Shown here: positions 9,618-19,082 of the stretch, piece by piece | How positions within the stretch are numbered: the stretch's first letter is position 1 | How the letters are laid out: the number at the start of each line of letters is the position of its first letter | Assembly (NCBI GenBank): GCA_905215155.1 | Contig: CAJMPJ010000019.1 | Coordinates: 1 to 56,617, forward strand | Direction: 5' to 3' | DNA length: 56,617 bases | DNA from: an uncultured bacterium | GTDB lineage: Bacteria; Bacillota; Clostridia; Lachnospirales; Lachnospiraceae | Translations under genes and position numbers: made by a program | The notes under the pieces: model-generated | Databases searched by the model: none | Seen by the model: the letters and a program-made list of their open reading frames with translations, nothing else | Told to the model about the DNA's origin: nothing

Positions 9618-10100
9618 GTGGCTGCCAAAAAGAATGTGCGTTCCTACGGGAATACAGCTTATGTACATGGAAACACTGTCCGTAAAGCCATGCCGGCCCG
9701 TATGCCGGTTCATACGCCAGATAAAGTCCGCCGGCCGTCTGTCAATAACAGAGTCCGCCGGAATCGTGAAAAAGCTCTGCAGATGGATTTGCCTTACGTT
9801 CTTATGCTGACGGTTGCTGTAGTCTTTACGCTCTGCTTATGTGTAAAATACTTACATCTGCAATCGTCGATTACAACCAGCATTCACGGAATTGAGGTAA
9901 AGGAAGCACAGTTAGAGAAGTTAAGAACTGAAAATAATGCACTGGAAATGAGTATTAATACTTCCGTTGATTTGGATCATGTGTATAAAGTAGCCACTGA
10001 GGAACTTGGTATGGTCTATGCAAACAAGGGCCAGATCCTTCACTATGATAAAACGGAAAGTGAGTATGTAAGACAGAATGAGGACATCCCGAAACACTAA
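9618..10100 (+). CDS. ftsL: FtsL-like cell division protein
   Basis: This 160-residue bitopic protein has a basic cytoplasmic N-terminus (about 1-57), one transmembrane segment (about 58-80) and a short coiled-coil ectodomain with IEVKEAQLEKLRTENNALE, as in FtsL/DivIC. Its place between rsmH and a class B PBP is the standard position of ftsL. It would form the FtsQ-FtsL-FtsB(DivIC) complex that activates septal peptidoglycan synthesis. The start is GTG with a GGGAGG site 8 bases upstream. Its last 23 bases overlap the next gene. Sequence conservation is low in this family, so the call rests on topology and position. Confidence 0.8.
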   Translation: MAAKKNVRSYGNTAYVHGNTVRKAMPARMPVHTPDKVRRPSVNNRVRRNREKALQMDLPYVLMLTVAVVFTLCLCVKYLHLQSSITTSIHGIEVKEAQLEKLRTENNALEMSINTSVDLDHVYKVATEELGMVYANKGQILHYDKTESEYVRQNEDIPKH

Positions 10101-12333
10101 AAAATACAGGAATAATAAGAGTAAGGTATTCCCACGTTATATGCAGGAAAAGCTGGCGATTACGGTTCTTGTAATTACGCTGGCTTTGTTTGCATTGGTT
10201 ATGGTCCTTTATAATCTGATGACCAATAAAAAAGAAGACTATAACCAGATTGTGCTGTCCCAGCAGGAGTATGACAGCCGCGTGATCCCGTTTAAACGGG
10301 GGGATATTATGGACCGGAACGGTACCTATCTGGCAGCCAGCGAAAAAGTCTATAATCTGATTCTTGATCCCAAGCAGATCATGACTGACCCGGACGCCTA
10401 TCTGGAAGCTTCGGTGAATGCACTTACAGAATGTTTTGGTTACGACCGTACGGAAATCATGAATCTGATTCAGGAAAAGAAAGACAAGCAGTACGTGCGC
10501 TATGCCAAACAGCTGACTTATGATGATAAAGCCAAATATGAAAAGTATAAATCCGATAAATCCTCAGAACTGAAAAAGGCCGGAAAAAACATTAAGGGCA
10601 TCTGGTTTGAAGATGAATATAAGAGGGTTTATCCATATAATTCTTTGGGCAGCAAAGTCATTGGATTTTCTAATAGTGACGGTATGAGCGGCACCGGCGG
10701 AATCGAACAGTTTTATAATTCCACGCTTATGGGAACCAATGGAAGAGAATATGGGTATTTAAATGATGACTCCAATCTGGAAAGGGTGATCAAACCTGCC
10801 ACCAACGGAAATACCGTGGTATCTACCATTGATGCCAACATACAGAAAATTGTAGAGAAGTACATAAATGAATGGCAGCAGCAGACGGGCAGCAAACAAA
10901 TCGGTGTCATTGTCATGGACCCGAACAATGCAGAAGTGCTGGCAATGGCCGATGGCAAATCCTTTGATTTAAATAATCCGCGTACCCTAAGACCGGAATA
11001 TACGGATGAGGTGCTGCGTCAGCTTGGGATTCAGGAAGCCATTGATGATTACAAGCGGAAGAACAAAAATTCCGAGCCGCTGACTGCGGATACGGTTACC
11101 AAGCATTACAGCAATGAACAGATTATGTCTTTGGGGACCCAGGTGGCATGGAATCAGACCTGGCGAAATTTTACCATCAGTGATGGGTTTGAGCCTGGTT
11201 CCACGGAGAAAATATTTACCGTATCTGCGGCCCTGGAAGAAGGGGCAATTACAGGGAAAGAGACCTATGAGTGCAATCGCTTTTTGGAAGTGGGAGGACA
11301 TAAGATCCATTGTGTCAGCAGATATGGACATGGCCTTATCACGGTGGAACAGGGACTGATGAAGTCCTGCAACGTGGTTATGATGCGGATTGCCAGTCAG
11401 ATGGGAAAGGAAAAGTTCTATAAATATCAGCAGATTTTTGGATTTGGTTCTAAAACAGGAATCGACCTTCCGGGGGAAGCTGATAATAAGACCAATATCT
11501 ATAAAGCGGATACGGCCGGTGATGCAGATCTGGCCACAAACTCATTTGGCCAGAACTTTAACTCCACAATGATCCAGATGGCAGCCGCTTACTGCTCTGT
11601 CATTAACGGCGGATCTTATTATGAGCCTCATGTGGTAAAACAGATATTGAACGAGCAGGGGTCTGTAATTAAAAAAGTAGATCCTGTGCTTGTTCGGGAA
11701 ACCGTTTCTGAGTCGACCACAAAATTTATCAATGAAGCCCTGTTTAAGACGGTTAATGCAGAAGGCGGTACCGGCGGGGCAGCCAGGGTGGCGGGATATA
11801 AAGTTGCCGGAAAGACCGGAACTGCCGAGAAATTCCCTCGTGATAAGACAAACTATGTGGTATCTTTTTGCGGATATGCGCCTGCAGACAATCCTCAGGT
11901 TTTGGTATATGTCGTCATTGATGAGCCTCATGTGGAGGATCAGCCTCACAGCACGTATGCCAGTGAAGTTTTCCGCAAGATTATGACGGAGATTCTACCT
12001 TATTTAAATGTGTTCCCTGATACGGATGTTGATGCAACGCTTCCATCTGATGAAGCCTCCAAGCTTCCAAAGCAGGAAGGCATCACCAGCGAAACAAAGG
12101 CTGGCTCTGAGGGGGAGACTACGGCAGAAGAAGCGGGCGCGGCGGAGACATCCGTACCAGCACCCACGATGGAAAATGGGAAACAGGTTCCGGATGAATA
12201 CTTAAATCCTTCGGAGGAATACGTCAACAGGCCGGAGGGAGAAGATTCTGTTTTGCCAGGCGGTGTACCGGGAGAGACAGGAGATTCCTCTGAGAGTCCG
12301 CAGGCATCAGAGGAAGAAACCTCAGCCCAGTAG
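10078..12333 (+). CDS. Class B penicillin-binding protein (FtsI/PBP2B-type)
   Basis: This is a 751-residue class B transpeptidase that cross-links septal peptidoglycan. It has one N-terminal membrane anchor (about 22-44), a dimerisation domain (about 55-210) and a transpeptidase domain with the catalytic triad motifs S375-T-E-K, S430-C-N and K579-T-G. No PASTA repeats are seen. Instead the last 100 residues or so are a low-complexity Glu/Ser/Thr/Pro-rich tail, probably an extracellular linker. It overlaps ftsL by 23 bases, which suggests coupled translation. It is the first of two adjacent class B PBPs; being next to ftsL, it is the better candidate for vegetative division. Confidence 0.92.
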   Translation: MRTSRNTKKYRNNKSKVFPRYMQEKLAITVLVITLALFALVMVLYNLMTNKKEDYNQIVLSQQEYDSRVIPFKRGDIMDRNGTYLAASEKVYNLILDPKQIMTDPDAYLEASVNALTECFGYDRTEIMNLIQEKKDKQYVRYAKQLTYDDKAKYEKYKSDKSSELKKAGKNIKGIWFEDEYKRVYPYNSLGSKVIGFSNSDGMSGTGGIEQFYNSTLMGTNGREYGYLNDDSNLERVIKPATNGNTVVSTIDANIQKIVEKYINEWQQQTGSKQIGVIVMDPNNAEVLAMADGKSFDLNNPRTLRPEYTDEVLRQLGIQEAIDDYKRKNKNSEPLTADTVTKHYSNEQIMSLGTQVAWNQTWRNFTISDGFEPGSTEKIFTVSAALEEGAITGKETYECNRFLEVGGHKIHCVSRYGHGLITVEQGLMKSCNVVMMRIASQMGKEKFYKYQQIFGFGSKTGIDLPGEADNKTNIYKADTAGDADLATNSFGQNFNSTMIQMAAAYCSVINGGSYYEPHVVKQILNEQGSVIKKVDPVLVRETVSESTTKFINEALFKTVNAEGGTGGAARVAGYKVAGKTGTAEKFPRDKTNYVVSFCGYAPADNPQVLVYVVIDEPHVEDQPHSTYASEVFRKIMTEILPYLNVFPDTDVDATLPSDEASKLPKQEGITSETKAGSEGETTAEEAGAAETSVPAPTMENGKQVPDEYLNPSEEYVNRPEGEDSVLPGGVPGETGDSSESPQASEEETSAQ

Positions 12334-12350
12334 AAAAAACTCTGGAGGGC

Positions 12351-12378
12351 TCATAAAAAAAGCAGACATTCATATACT
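12351..12378 (+). promoter_or_regulatory. Sigma-E-like promoter before the SpoVD-type gene
   Basis: TCATAAA and CATATACT are spaced by 13 bases. This resembles the mother-cell sigma-E consensus (about ATATT, then CATACAAT). It ends 27 bases before the preferred start of the downstream gene, in a 72-base gap within the dcw cluster. The match is by eye only. Confidence 0.4.
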
Positions 12379-12405
12379 GTAACAATAATGGCGGTGGAGC
12401 AGTGT

Positions 12406-14166
12406 ATGAATTCAAACAAAACACATCACAGAGAGAAAATAGCCCTCCTGTTTTTCCTGTTATTTCTTGCCATGACAGGACTTATGGGGCGGCTTATTTT
12501 TCTGATGATATTCCGTTCCGAGCATTACAGTGCGATGGCTGAGGATCTCCATGAGCGGGAAAGGACCATAAAGGCTGCCCGGGGGAATATCGTTGATGCC
12601 AATGGTACCGTCATCGCTACCAACCGGACGGTATGTACGATTTCAGTCATTCACAATCAGATCAAACAGCCGGATGAGGTGGTGGCGGTCTTGTCCAAAG
12701 AACTGGGGATCAGTGAAGATGAAGTTCGTAAAAAGGTAAAGAAATACAGTTCCAGGGAAATTATTAAAACCAATGTAGACAAGGCCCTGGGAGACCAGAT
12801 CAGGACCTATCACCTGGCAGGTGTCAAGGTGGATGAAGATTACAAACGGTATTACCCATATGATACCCTTGCTTCAAAGGTATTGGGATTCACCGGAGGA
12901 GATAATCAGGGGATCATCGGTCTGGAAGTAAAATACGAACAGTATTTAAAAGGAACAAACGGAAAGATTTTAACCATGTCGGATGCAGCGGGGATCGAGA
13001 TTGAAAATGCGGCAGAAGACCGGATTGAGCCGGTTGCAGGTCAGGATTTGCAGATCAGTCTGGATGTGAACATACAAAGATATTGCGAACAGGCAGCTTA
13101 TCAGGTCATGGAGAGAAAACATGCAAAAAAGGTGTCGATTATTGTTATGAATCCTCAGAATGGGGAAATAATGGCTATGGTCAATGCACCTGAATTTAAT
13201 TTGAATGATCCGTTTACACTAAATACAACAGCTGAGATTCCTGCTACAGACAAAGAAAAACAGGATCTGTTGAACCAGATGTGGAGAAATCCCAGCATCA
13301 ATGATACGTATGAGCCGGGTTCCACCTTTAAGATCATTACTGCGGCGGCCGGACTGGAAGCCGGAGTGGTAAAGCTTGACGATCATTTTTCCTGTCCCGG
13401 ATTCCGCGTGGTTGAGGACCGGAAGATAAGATGCCACAAAGTAGGTGGTCATGGTTCAGAAACATTTCTTCAGGGAATGATGAATTCCTGTAACCCGGTT
13501 CTGATTGATGTAGGACAGCGGCTGGGTGTGGATAATTACTACAAATATTTTGAACAGTTTGGGTTAAAAGGAAAGACAGGGATCGACATTCCCGGAGAAG
13601 CATCAACGATTATGCACCGGAAACAGGATATGGGTCTGGTGGAGCTGGCGACTGTGTCTTTCGGACAGTCATTCCAGATTACGCCCATGCAGCTTATTAC
13701 TACCTCCGCATCAATTGTAAACGGCGGCAACCGGATCACGCCTCATTTTGGAGTAAAAGCAGTCAGCCCGGATGGAGAAACATCCCATAATTTTACTTAT
13801 CCGGTAAAAAAGGGAATTGTATCTCCCCAAACAAGTGAAACCATGCGCTATATTCTGGAACAGGTAGTATCTGAAGGAAGCGGGAAAAGAGCAAAACTGG
13901 AAGGGTATCGGATCGGCGGTAAAACTGCTACGTCTGAAAAGCTTCCCAGAAGCTTAAAAAAGTATATATCTTCCTTTGTAGGCTTTGCGCCCGCAGATAA
14001 TCCCCAGGTGATTGCATTGATTACCATTGATGAACCAGAGGGAATCTACTATGGAGGAACCATTGCTGCACCGGTCATCGCGGACGTTTTTAAGAATATT
14101 CTTCCTTATTTGGGAATTGAGCCAACAGAGGAAAAAACTGTTTCTACGTTTCGAATCAGTGGTTGA
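12406..14166 (+). CDS. spoVD: Stage V sporulation protein D-type PBP (class B)
   Basis: This 586-residue class B PBP has an N-terminal anchor (about 13-35), a PBP dimer domain and a transpeptidase domain with S306-T-F-K and SCN. The third motif reads K506-T-A-T instead of KTGT, so the glycine of KTG is replaced by alanine. In Bacillus, SpoVD is the sigma-E-dependent transpeptidase for spore cortex. The tandem position after another PBP and before mraY matches spoVD, as does the sigma-E-like promoter just upstream. The ATG at 12406 was chosen for its GGTGGAG site 6 bases away; the ATG at 12388 lacks one. No PASTA domain is visible. Confidence 0.85.
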   Translation: MNSNKTHHREKIALLFFLLFLAMTGLMGRLIFLMIFRSEHYSAMAEDLHERERTIKAARGNIVDANGTVIATNRTVCTISVIHNQIKQPDEVVAVLSKELGISEDEVRKKVKKYSSREIIKTNVDKALGDQIRTYHLAGVKVDEDYKRYYPYDTLASKVLGFTGGDNQGIIGLEVKYEQYLKGTNGKILTMSDAAGIEIENAAEDRIEPVAGQDLQISLDVNIQRYCEQAAYQVMERKHAKKVSIIVMNPQNGEIMAMVNAPEFNLNDPFTLNTTAEIPATDKEKQDLLNQMWRNPSINDTYEPGSTFKIITAAAGLEAGVVKLDDHFSCPGFRVVEDRKIRCHKVGGHGSETFLQGMMNSCNPVLIDVGQRLGVDNYYKYFEQFGLKGKTGIDIPGEASTIMHRKQDMGLVELATVSFGQSFQITPMQLITTSASIVNGGNRITPHFGVKAVSPDGETSHNFTYPVKKGIVSPQTSETMRYILEQVVSEGSGKRAKLEGYRIGGKTATSEKLPRSLKKYISSFVGFAPADNPQVIALITIDEPEGIYYGGTIAAPVIADVFKNILPYLGIEPTEEKTVSTFRISG

Positions 14167-14241
14167 TTATTCAGGTAAAAAGACGTATACTACTTACTGT
14201 GTACTTTTGATATACGAATACATAAAATATTGAGGTGTGAG

Positions 14242-15210
14242 ATGATTAACGAAACGATTCTGGCTATTATCATAGCTTTTGCCATCAGCGCTATGCTGTG
14301 TCCCATAGTAATCCCATTTCTCCATAGGCTGAAATTTGGCCAGGAGGTCCGTAAGGAAGGACCGGAGAGCCATTTGAAAAAACAGGGTACTCCGACTATG
14401 GGAGGGCTCATTATTTTAACCAGCGTTATCATCACGTCCTTGTTTTATATCAGGGATTATCCAAAGATCATTCCAGTGCTGTTTATGACTGTTGGATTTG
14501 GAATTGTAGGATTTCTTGATGATTACATCAAGATCGTGATGAAGCGGTCCGAAGGACTTACACCAATTCAGAAGATGGCAGGACAGTTAATCATCACAGG
14601 GATTTTTGCTTACTATCTGGTCCATTCAAAAGATGTAGGCACCGGTATGCTGATTCCGTTTACCGGCGGTTTTGATAAGGGACTGTATCTGAATCTGGGG
14701 ATATTTTTTGTTCCGGCAGTATTTTTTATTGTAATCGGAACGGACAACGGTGTGAACTTTACCGATGGTCTTGATGGACTTTGCACCAGCGTAACCATTC
14801 TGGTCGCCACCTTCCTGACTGTAGTAGCCATTGGAGAAAAGACGGGGATCAGTCCTATCACCGGTGCGGTTGTTGGAAGCCTGCTTGGATTTTTATTATT
14901 CAATGTGTATCCGGCAAGAGTCTTTATGGGAGACACCGGTTCTCTTGGACTAGGAGGATTTGTGGCCTCCAGTGCTTTCATGATGCAGATTCCTATATTT
15001 ATAGCCATCATTGGTTTTATTTATTTGCTGGAAGTCTTATCGGTCATCCTTCAGGTGACATATTTTAAAAAAACAGGCGGGAAAAGAATCTTTAAGATGG
15101 CTCCCATCCATCACCATTTTGAACTTAGCGGATGGTCGGAAACACGGGTGGTTGCAGTGTTTGCTATCATGACAGCGGTTCTTTGCCTGCTTGCATACCT
15201 TGGATTATAG
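14242..15210 (+). CDS. mraY: Phospho-N-acetylmuramoyl-pentapeptide transferase
   Basis: MraY makes lipid I by moving phospho-MurNAc-pentapeptide onto undecaprenyl phosphate at the inner face of the membrane. The 322-residue protein has about ten transmembrane segments and the family motifs GTPTMGG, FLDDYIK, NFTDGLDGL, GDTGSLGLGG and HHHFELSGW. A TTG four codons upstream is in frame, but GAGGTG sits ideally before the ATG at 14242. murD follows after 12 bases. Confidence 0.97.
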   Translation: MINETILAIIIAFAISAMLCPIVIPFLHRLKFGQEVRKEGPESHLKKQGTPTMGGLIILTSVIITSLFYIRDYPKIIPVLFMTVGFGIVGFLDDYIKIVMKRSEGLTPIQKMAGQLIITGIFAYYLVHSKDVGTGMLIPFTGGFDKGLYLNLGIFFVPAVFFIVIGTDNGVNFTDGLDGLCTSVTILVATFLTVVAIGEKTGISPITGAVVGSLLGFLLFNVYPARVFMGDTGSLGLGGFVASSAFMMQIPIFIAIIGFIYLLEVLSVILQVTYFKKTGGKRIFKMAPIHHHFELSGWSETRVVAVFAIMTAVLCLLAYLGL

Positions 15211-15222
15211 GAGAAAAACCAT

Positions 15223-16569
15223 ATGAGTCAGAAAATTTTAGTTGCCGGCAGCGGAAAGAGTGGAGTCGCCGCCTCCAGGCTGATACTTAAAACAGGTGAT
15301 GAAGTGATTCTTTATGACAGCAATGATGCTATAAAGAAGGATGAGCTGTTAAACCAGTTTAAAGGCGAAGGAGCCATTCGCGTTTTGCTTGGAGAATTAC
15401 GAAAAGAAGATATAAAGGAGGTTGACCTTTGTATCATTAGTCCTGGTATTTCACTGGATGCTCCGTTTGTTTCCGTTTTAAAAGAGGCTGATATTCCTAT
15501 TTGGAGCGAGATTCAGCTGGCTTATCATCATGCCAGGGGAAAACTGGCAGCTATCACGGGGACCAATGGTAAGACGACCACCACGGCTCTTACCGGGGAG
15601 ATCATGAAAGCTTATTACGATCATGTGTTTGTAGTAGGGAATATTGGGATTCCTTATACGGAGGAAGCGTTAAAGACGACGGAAGATTCGGTGACCGTGG
15701 CTGAGATCAGCAGCTTTCAGCTGGAGACCATAACTGACTTTAAACCAAATGTCAGTGCCATCCTTAATATAACACCGGATCACTTAAATCGTCATAAAAC
15801 TATGGATTGTTACATAAAAGTAAAAGAAAGCATTACACAAAATCAGGGAGAGCAGGAGTGCTGTATTTTAAACTATGATGATCCTGTTCTGCGTGAATTT
15901 GGCAAAACCATAAAACCCAAGGTTGTCTATTTCAGCAGCCGTGGGAAACTCGAAGAGGGCTACTGCATGGAGGGCGACCTGATTGTCTTTAACCATCTTG
16001 GAAAGCGGCAGGAGATTGTATCCACAGGAGATTTAAAGCTTCTTGGCAGGCACAATCATGAGAATGTTATGGCGGCGGTTGCCATCTCTATGGTGATGGG
16101 AGTTCCTTTGGATATTATAAAAAAGGTGATCTGTGAATTCAAAGCGGTGGAGCACCGGATCGAGTTTGTAGCTGAAAAGGCGGGAGTTAAATATTATAAT
16201 GATTCCAAGGGAACCAATCCGGATGCGGCCATTCAGGCAATCAAGGCTATGCCTGGGCCAACCATTGTGATTGCAGGAGGATACGATAAAAACTCTGAAT
16301 ATGACGAGTGGATCGAATCCTTTGAAGGAAAAGTCCGTTATATGGTTTTGCTGGGACAGACAAGGGAAAAGATTGCTGAATGTGCCGCAAGGCATGGTTT
16401 TACGAATGTGATGTATGCGGAAGACATGCAGGAGGCAGTCAGTGTTTGCGCTTCCTATGCCAATAGCGGAGATTATGTGCTCCTTTCACCGGCATGCGCC
16501 AGCTGGGGAATGTTTCGGTGCTATGAGGAGCGCGGTGACATCTTTAAAGAGTGCGTCCGCAATCTGTAA
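15223..16569 (+). CDS. murD: UDP-N-acetylmuramoyl-L-alanine--D-glutamate ligase
   Basis: MurD adds D-glutamate to UDP-MurNAc-L-alanine with ATP in the cytoplasm. The 448-residue protein has the N-terminal Rossmann-like substrate domain (VAGSGKSGVAAS), the central ATP motif TGTNGKTTTTAL near residue 112 and the C-terminal ligase domain with YNDSKGTNPDA. Length is normal. A GGAG site lies 10 bases before the ATG. It sits between mraY and ftsW as in most Gram-positive dcw clusters. Confidence 0.96.
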   Translation: MSQKILVAGSGKSGVAASRLILKTGDEVILYDSNDAIKKDELLNQFKGEGAIRVLLGELRKEDIKEVDLCIISPGISLDAPFVSVLKEADIPIWSEIQLAYHHARGKLAAITGTNGKTTTTALTGEIMKAYYDHVFVVGNIGIPYTEEALKTTEDSVTVAEISSFQLETITDFKPNVSAILNITPDHLNRHKTMDCYIKVKESITQNQGEQECCILNYDDPVLREFGKTIKPKVVYFSSRGKLEEGYCMEGDLIVFNHLGKRQEIVSTGDLKLLGRHNHENVMAAVAISMVMGVPLDIIKKVICEFKAVEHRIEFVAEKAGVKYYNDSKGTNPDAAIQAIKAMPGPTIVIAGGYDKNSEYDEWIESFEGKVRYMVLLGQTREKIAECAARHGFTNVMYAEDMQEAVSVCASYANSGDYVLLSPACASWGMFRCYEERGDIFKECVRNL

Positions 16570-16611
16570 TGCTGCTATTGCGTCGGAGTATGGTTGGCAA
16601 GGAGGAATGAT

Positions 16612-17763
16612 ATGGCGGAAAAAAGGCCAGTGAAAAAGAAAAATAAGCCGCGCCGTTTTTATGATTACAGCCTTTTGTTTACTGTTATATTCCTGACTGT
16701 TTTTGGATTGGTAATGATATACAGTGCCAGTTCCTATGCAGCCCAGCTTAAATTTGGCAATGCCGCTTATTTTATGATGAGGCAGGCCCAAATAGCACTG
16801 GGAGGCTTTGCTATTATGATTGTGATATCCAAAATGGATTATCATTGGTATGCGAAGTTTGCAGTATTTGCTTATATCCTCTCGTATGTTCTTATGATTG
16901 CCGTGTCCCTGTTTGGAATTGAGCGTAATGGTAAAAAAAGATGGCTGGGGGTTGGAGCCCTTTCCTTTCAGCCTACGGAATTTGTAAAGATTGCCCTTAT
17001 CGTCATGCTGGCTGCTATGATTGTACAGATGGGCAAAAATATCAATACAAGAAATGGAATTATTCTTGTAATTGTAACGGCACTTCCTATTGCAGGAATC
17101 GTAGCTGCAAACAATTTAAGTTCCGGTATCATCATCGTCGGAATTGCCTTTGTCATGCTGTTTGTGGCGTGCAAAAAGAAATGGCCATTCTTCGCCTGTG
17201 GATTCGCGGGAGTCGGCCTATTGGCATTTGCTGGTCCATTAGCTACCTTCCTGGAAAAACTCAATATTTTACATGATTATCAGCTTGGGCGGATTCTGGT
17301 CTGGCTGGAACCGGAGGCATATCCATCCACCGGAGGGTATCAGGTGCTTCAGGGACTTTATGCCATTGGTTCGGGCGGTTTGGTAGGAAGAGGACTGGGA
17401 GAGAGCATACAGAAGATGGGATTTGTGCCTGAGGCGCAGAATGATATGATTTTTTCCATTATTTGTGAAGAACTGGGACTTTTTGGAGCGGTGTCTGTGA
17501 TCCTGATTTTTCTTTTCATGATCTACCGTTTCATGCTGATTGCAGATAATGCGCCTGATTTATTCGGTTCACTGCTGGTGGTTGGAGTCATGGGGCATAT
17601 TGCCATTCAGGTAATCCTTAATATTGCAGTCGTTACCAACACCATACCAAATACCGGGATTACCCTTCCGTTTATCAGCTACGGAGGTACTTCAGTCCTG
17701 TTTCTTATGATAGAAATGGGTATGGTTCTAAGCGTTTCTAACCAGATAAAACTGGAAAAATGA
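16612..17763 (+). CDS. ftsW: SEDS glycosyltransferase FtsW/SpoVE
   Basis: This 383-residue polytopic SEDS protein polymerises lipid II into glycan strands together with a class B PBP. Ten hydrophobic segments are seen, with the signature NTGITLPFISYGGTSVLFLM near the C-terminus and WLGVGALSFQPTEFVKIAL in the first half. The position after murD fits both FtsW (division) and SpoVE (cortex); sequence alone does not decide. The start was set at 16612 because AAGGAGG lies 6 bases upstream. An in-frame TTG at 16594 precedes that site and was rejected. Confidence 0.92.
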   Translation: MAEKRPVKKKNKPRRFYDYSLLFTVIFLTVFGLVMIYSASSYAAQLKFGNAAYFMMRQAQIALGGFAIMIVISKMDYHWYAKFAVFAYILSYVLMIAVSLFGIERNGKKRWLGVGALSFQPTEFVKIALIVMLAAMIVQMGKNINTRNGIILVIVTALPIAGIVAANNLSSGIIIVGIAFVMLFVACKKKWPFFACGFAGVGLLAFAGPLATFLEKLNILHDYQLGRILVWLEPEAYPSTGGYQVLQGLYAIGSGGLVGRGLGESIQKMGFVPEAQNDMIFSIICEELGLFGAVSVILIFLFMIYRFMLIADNAPDLFGSLLVVGVMGHIAIQVILNIAVVTNTIPNTGITLPFISYGGTSVLFLMIEMGMVLSVSNQIKLEK

Positions 17764-17831
17764 TAAGATTTGATACCATTCTCTCACTTTTAACATAGGA
17801 TAGTATATAAGAAGCCATGGGAGGTACCGGA

Positions 17832-19082
17832 TTGTCAGTCATACAGGTCCAGGGGTTACGATCCTTAAAAGGTGAGATAAAAATTCAGGGTTCCAAGAAT
17901 GCTGTTCTGCCAATGATGGCAGCGGCGGTTCTCCATAAAGGTACAACAGTGATTCATAATGTCCCCAGGATACAGGATGTGTTCTGTATGCTGGGGATAC
18001 TTCAGCGTATTGGCTGTATTTGCCGGCTGGAAGATAATACATTGGTTATCGACGCAGCAACACTTACTCAGGCGGAAATTCCGGAAGATTATATAAAAAG
18101 CATGCGTTCCTCCATTATATTATCCGGCCCGCTTCTTGGAAGGTCCGGTCTTGCAGTCACAAGCTTTCCGGGAGGCTGCTCCATTGGGGAGAGGCCTATT
18201 GATCTGCATCTGTCTGCGTTTCGCAAGCTGGGTGCGGAGGTAGAGGAAAAAGCTGAAAAACTTATTGTGTCAGCCAAAACCCTGACGGGGGCTGAGATTG
18301 AGTTTCCATTTCCCAGTGTGGGAGCAACGGAGAATGCACTTCTGGCCTCCGTCAATGCCCGGGGAGTAACAATCATAAAAGGAGCTGCAAAAGAGCCTGA
18401 GATCACTGCACTCTGTGATTTCCTAAACAACATGGGGGCCAGGATTGAAGGGATTGGGACATCAAGGCTGGCGGTCACAGGTGTAACAGGCTTTCATGAT
18501 TCAGAGTTTTCGGTTGCAGGTGACCGGATTGTTGCGGGAACGTACTTAGCGGCTGTGATGGCCGCAGAAGGGAGTGTCTTTATCAATGGAATCCGGCCTG
18601 CGGATTTAACGGCTGCACTGTCTCTTTCAGAGAAAATGGGTGCGGAGCTAAGATCCTATAAAAATGGTCTGGAAGTTTCCATGAAGGGGAGACCCCGCTG
18701 TGCTGATGCAGTAACAGAACCTTATCCAGGATTTCCCACAGATCTTCAGTCTCCGATGATGGCGGTAATGGCCTCCGGACAGGGGAGCGGAAGACTGACG
18801 GAAACTATTTTTGAAGGAAGGTTTGGAACTGCGCAGGAACTTAAAAAACTGGGGGCAGACATTGTAATCGAAGGAAAACAAGCCATTGTCCATGGCCATT
18901 ATCCGCTGGCAGGAAACCGGGTAACCGCTCCTGATCTGCGGGGCGGCGCAGCGCTTGTGATTGCAGGCCTGGCGTGTGAGGGCCTGACGGAAATCCATGA
19001 ATGTTATCACATTGAACGTGGATATGAAGACATCTGCCGGGATTTAAGCAGTCTTGGTGCCACAATCAGAGGGATAGAATGA
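17832..19082 (+). CDS. murA: UDP-N-acetylglucosamine 1-carboxyvinyltransferase
   Basis: MurA performs the first committed step of peptidoglycan synthesis, joining enolpyruvate from PEP to UDP-GlcNAc. It is the fosfomycin target in most bacteria. The 416-residue product has the GSKN active-site motif near the N-terminus, the catalytic loop PGGCSIGERPIDLH with the cysteine retained (so fosfomycin sensitivity is not excluded by this residue), and PYPGFPTDLQ with the conserved aspartate. A GGGAGG lies 7 bases before the TTG at 17832, so TTG is preferred over the ATG at 17817. It takes the place where murG is often found. Confidence 0.95.
   Translation: MSVIQVQGLRSLKGEIKIQGSKNAVLPMMAAAVLHKGTTVIHNVPRIQDVFCMLGILQRIGCICRLEDNTLVIDAATLTQAEIPEDYIKSMRSSIILSGPLLGRSGLAVTSFPGGCSIGERPIDLHLSAFRKLGAEVEEKAEKLIVSAKTLTGAEIEFPFPSVGATENALLASVNARGVTIIKGAAKEPEITALCDFLNNMGARIEGIGTSRLAVTGVTGFHDSEFSVAGDRIVAGTYLAAVMAAEGSVFINGIRPADLTAALSLSEKMGAELRSYKNGLEVSMKGRPRCADAVTEPYPGFPTDLQSPMMAVMASGQGSGRLTETIFEGRFGTAQELKKLGADIVIEGKQAIVHGHYPLAGNRVTAPDLRGGAALVIAGLACEGLTEIHECYHIERGYEDICRDLSSLGATIRGIE

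Noticed and set aside
12388..12405. Upstream ATG for the SpoVD-type gene
   Set aside because: No ribosome binding site; it lies within the likely untranslated leader, while ATG 12406 has GGTGGAG at the right distance.
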